Source: Balneola sp.
Lineage (GTDB): Bacteria; Bacteroidota; Rhodothermia; Balneolales; Balneolaceae
Length of the DNA stretch: 64,000 nucleotides
Assembly: GCA_017643645.1 (NCBI GenBank)
Contig: JAEPNB010000002.1
Coordinates: forward strand, 1-64,000
Direction of reading: 5' to 3'
Shown here one piece after another: positions 62,856 to 64,000 of this stretch (positions are counted from its first letter, which is position 1; the number at the start of each line of letters is the position of its first letter). The translations under genes and the position numbers were made by a program. The notes under the pieces are model-generated. The model saw only the letters and a program-made list of their open reading frames with translations, was not told the DNA's origin and made no database searches.

Positions 62856-64000
62856 ATGAGACTAAGTAAACTAAAGGTTATAGCAGTAATTGCGATATCG
62901 GCTATCGTGTCGGTATCGGCAAGTGCTCAGGTTGGGTTAACATTTGAAAGAATAACTTCCGATGCAGGTTATACAGAAGGAGATACGGTTAACATTTCGG
63001 TGTTTGCTGATTCAAGCTTAACAGGTAAAGGAGCTTTAGCACTCACGATGAGGCTAACATATGATGATTACTATTTGAGGCCGCTTGCCGTTAAAACTGA
63101 CAGTACAATTTTAAAGGATGCGGGTTGGTCCGTTACTCCAAATTTATCAGAATCAGAAGTGGTTTCGGTTGCTGCAGCCGGAACAAGTGAATTAACAGGT
63201 TCAGGCCGTTTATTCTCTATAGATTTTGAACTTGTTCGAAGGGGAACAGGCAATATCTTTTTTGATAAACCGAATACATTCTTTAATGAAAGTGTAGACG
63301 ATATTCCAATCATCTATAACAATGATTATGGGCAGGTATATATAGCGCAGAAACCTACGATAAATGTAAGTTTGGCAAGTTCAGGCGAAATTGTACTTGG
63401 AGATTCAGTACAGGCTTATGTATCGGGACAAGAAGATCCCACAACCTGGTCTGTAACCGATACTTCTTTAGCGTTCGTAAAACCAAATGGTATCGTTCAA
63501 TCGAAAGCGTTTGGAACAGTTGGTATTATTGCAGAAGACAACAGGGGAATAAGGGATACTTCTGATCTTAAAATTCTGGGCTTCAGATTAACAGGAGAGG
63601 ATACCACAAATTTTCAGGGACAGGAAGTTACCGTACATATAAACGCTTCTGATCTGACGACGTTGAATGCTCAGTCGGGTTCGTTTTTTCTGAACACAAA
63701 CGTAAGCGACAATTTTGAAGTCCTTGGAATAGATGCAGGGGAATTATTAGATGGATCAGCTAATGTATCATACAATGTTGAATCAAACGGGATATCTGTA
63801 GCATTTGCTCAGACAACGGATATAATTGGTTCCGGAAGACTATTGAGTATACGTTTGAAGTATTCTGATTCTAAGACGTTCAGTAATTACTCATATTTTA
63901 ATGATGTACTGATAAACGAGGACCTGAAAGGAGGAATGGAACCATTTACAATCCGGTCAAATGCGTTACCTTCATTATCGATAACAAATACAGGCTCAGA
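62856..64000 (+). CDS. Secreted cohesin-like domain protein (3' end outside window)
   Basis: The frame is open from the ATG at 62856 to the window end: 381 codons and two further bases. Signal peptide (VIAVIAISAIVSVSASAQ). A cohesin-like beta domain (about 26-150, YTEGDTVNISVFADSS, SGRLFSIDFELVRRGTG) is followed by a bacterial Ig-like (Big_2-type) domain (about 165-235, WSVTDTSLAFVKPNGIVQS) and a second cohesin-like domain (about 240-365, QEVTVHINASDL, SGRLLSIRLKYSD). It lies 50 bp after the dockerin-bearing beta-helix gene, so a cohesin-dockerin pair between neighbours is plausible but not shown. A C-terminal sorting domain is expected beyond the window. Confidence 0.8.
   Translation, partial: MRLSKLKVIAVIAISAIVSVSASAQVGLTFERITSDAGYTEGDTVNISVFADSSLTGKGALALTMRLTYDDYYLRPLAVKTDSTILKDAGWSVTPNLSESEVVSVAAAGTSELTGSGRLFSIDFELVRRGTGNIFFDKPNTFFNESVDDIPIIYNNDYGQVYIAQKPTINVSLASSGEIVLGDSVQAYVSGQEDPTTWSVTDTSLAFVKPNGIVQSKAFGTVGIIAEDNRGIRDTSDLKILGFRLTGEDTTNFQGQEVTVHINASDLTTLNAQSGSFFLNTNVSDNFEVLGIDAGELLDGSANVSYNVESNGISVAFAQTTDIIGSGRLLSIRLKYSDSKTFSNYSYFNDVLINEDLKGGMEPFTIRSNALPSLSITNTGS

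Overview
The window comes from an AT-rich Gram-negative bacterium of the Bacteroidota/FCB group, most likely Balneolota/Rhodothermota. This is inferred from the C-terminal sorting domains with the NYPNPFNP motif on several secreted proteins (type IX secretion style), the Bat-type VWA genes, the periplasmic-propeller histidine kinases with Y_Y_Y domains and the overall codon use. I did not recognise any rRNA, tRNA, CRISPR array or transposase gene.

Layout: 1-7.5 kb holds secreted sorting-domain proteins (a GHL10-type glycosidase and a phosphodiester glycosidase), then a NagX-like membrane acyltransferase and a BadF-type N-acetylglucosamine kinase; together they look like an amino-sugar or cell-wall-glycan salvage cluster. 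7.5-17.5 kb is ordinary housekeeping: HD phosphohydrolase, thioesterase, M42 aminopeptidase, RhlE-like RNA helicase, YwbE with two paralogous small membrane proteins, Sua5 and Mfd. 17.6-21.9 kb carries part of a Bat-type VWA operon (DUF58, BatD/DUF4381-like, BatA), interrupted by an oppositely oriented M23 peptidase.

22.2-42.9 kb is a single-strand cluster of surface proteins: a 159-aa secreted module, an 889-aa DUF11-repeat protein, a 2394-aa outer-membrane protein (DUF11/SdrD-like modules, invasin-like Ig, predicted beta barrel, OmpA domains) and a 3260-aa multidomain adhesin-like giant, followed at 9 bp by a receiver-only response regulator. The three non-barrel proteins end in related DUF11-like modules and lack type IX sorting domains, so the barrel/OmpA protein may anchor or export them. 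recO and an HtrA protease follow.

45.0-57.4 kb is the most unusual part. A 1.63-kb tandem duplication (3' htrA, lipoprotein, leader, secreted protein, 5' kinase) carries two different secreted proteins that share near-identical leaders and a C-terminal HICDPSKPGC motif. They lie directly upstream of a propeller histidine kinase and a LuxR-type regulator, followed by a TPR histidine kinase, a second propeller histidine kinase and a second LuxR-type regulator. Five copies of an 18-bp palindrome (ACYRC-N8-GYAGY) lie 32-76 bp upstream of both secreted-protein genes, both regulators and the giant beta-helix gene at 57.5 kb. I propose a self-inducing signalling circuit, possibly with cysteine-loop peptides as ligands, that controls a surface structure. 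This is inference.

57.5-64 kb encodes a 1770-aa beta-helix protein with dockerin, cohesin-like and sorting domains, then a cohesin-like protein that runs off the end of the window.
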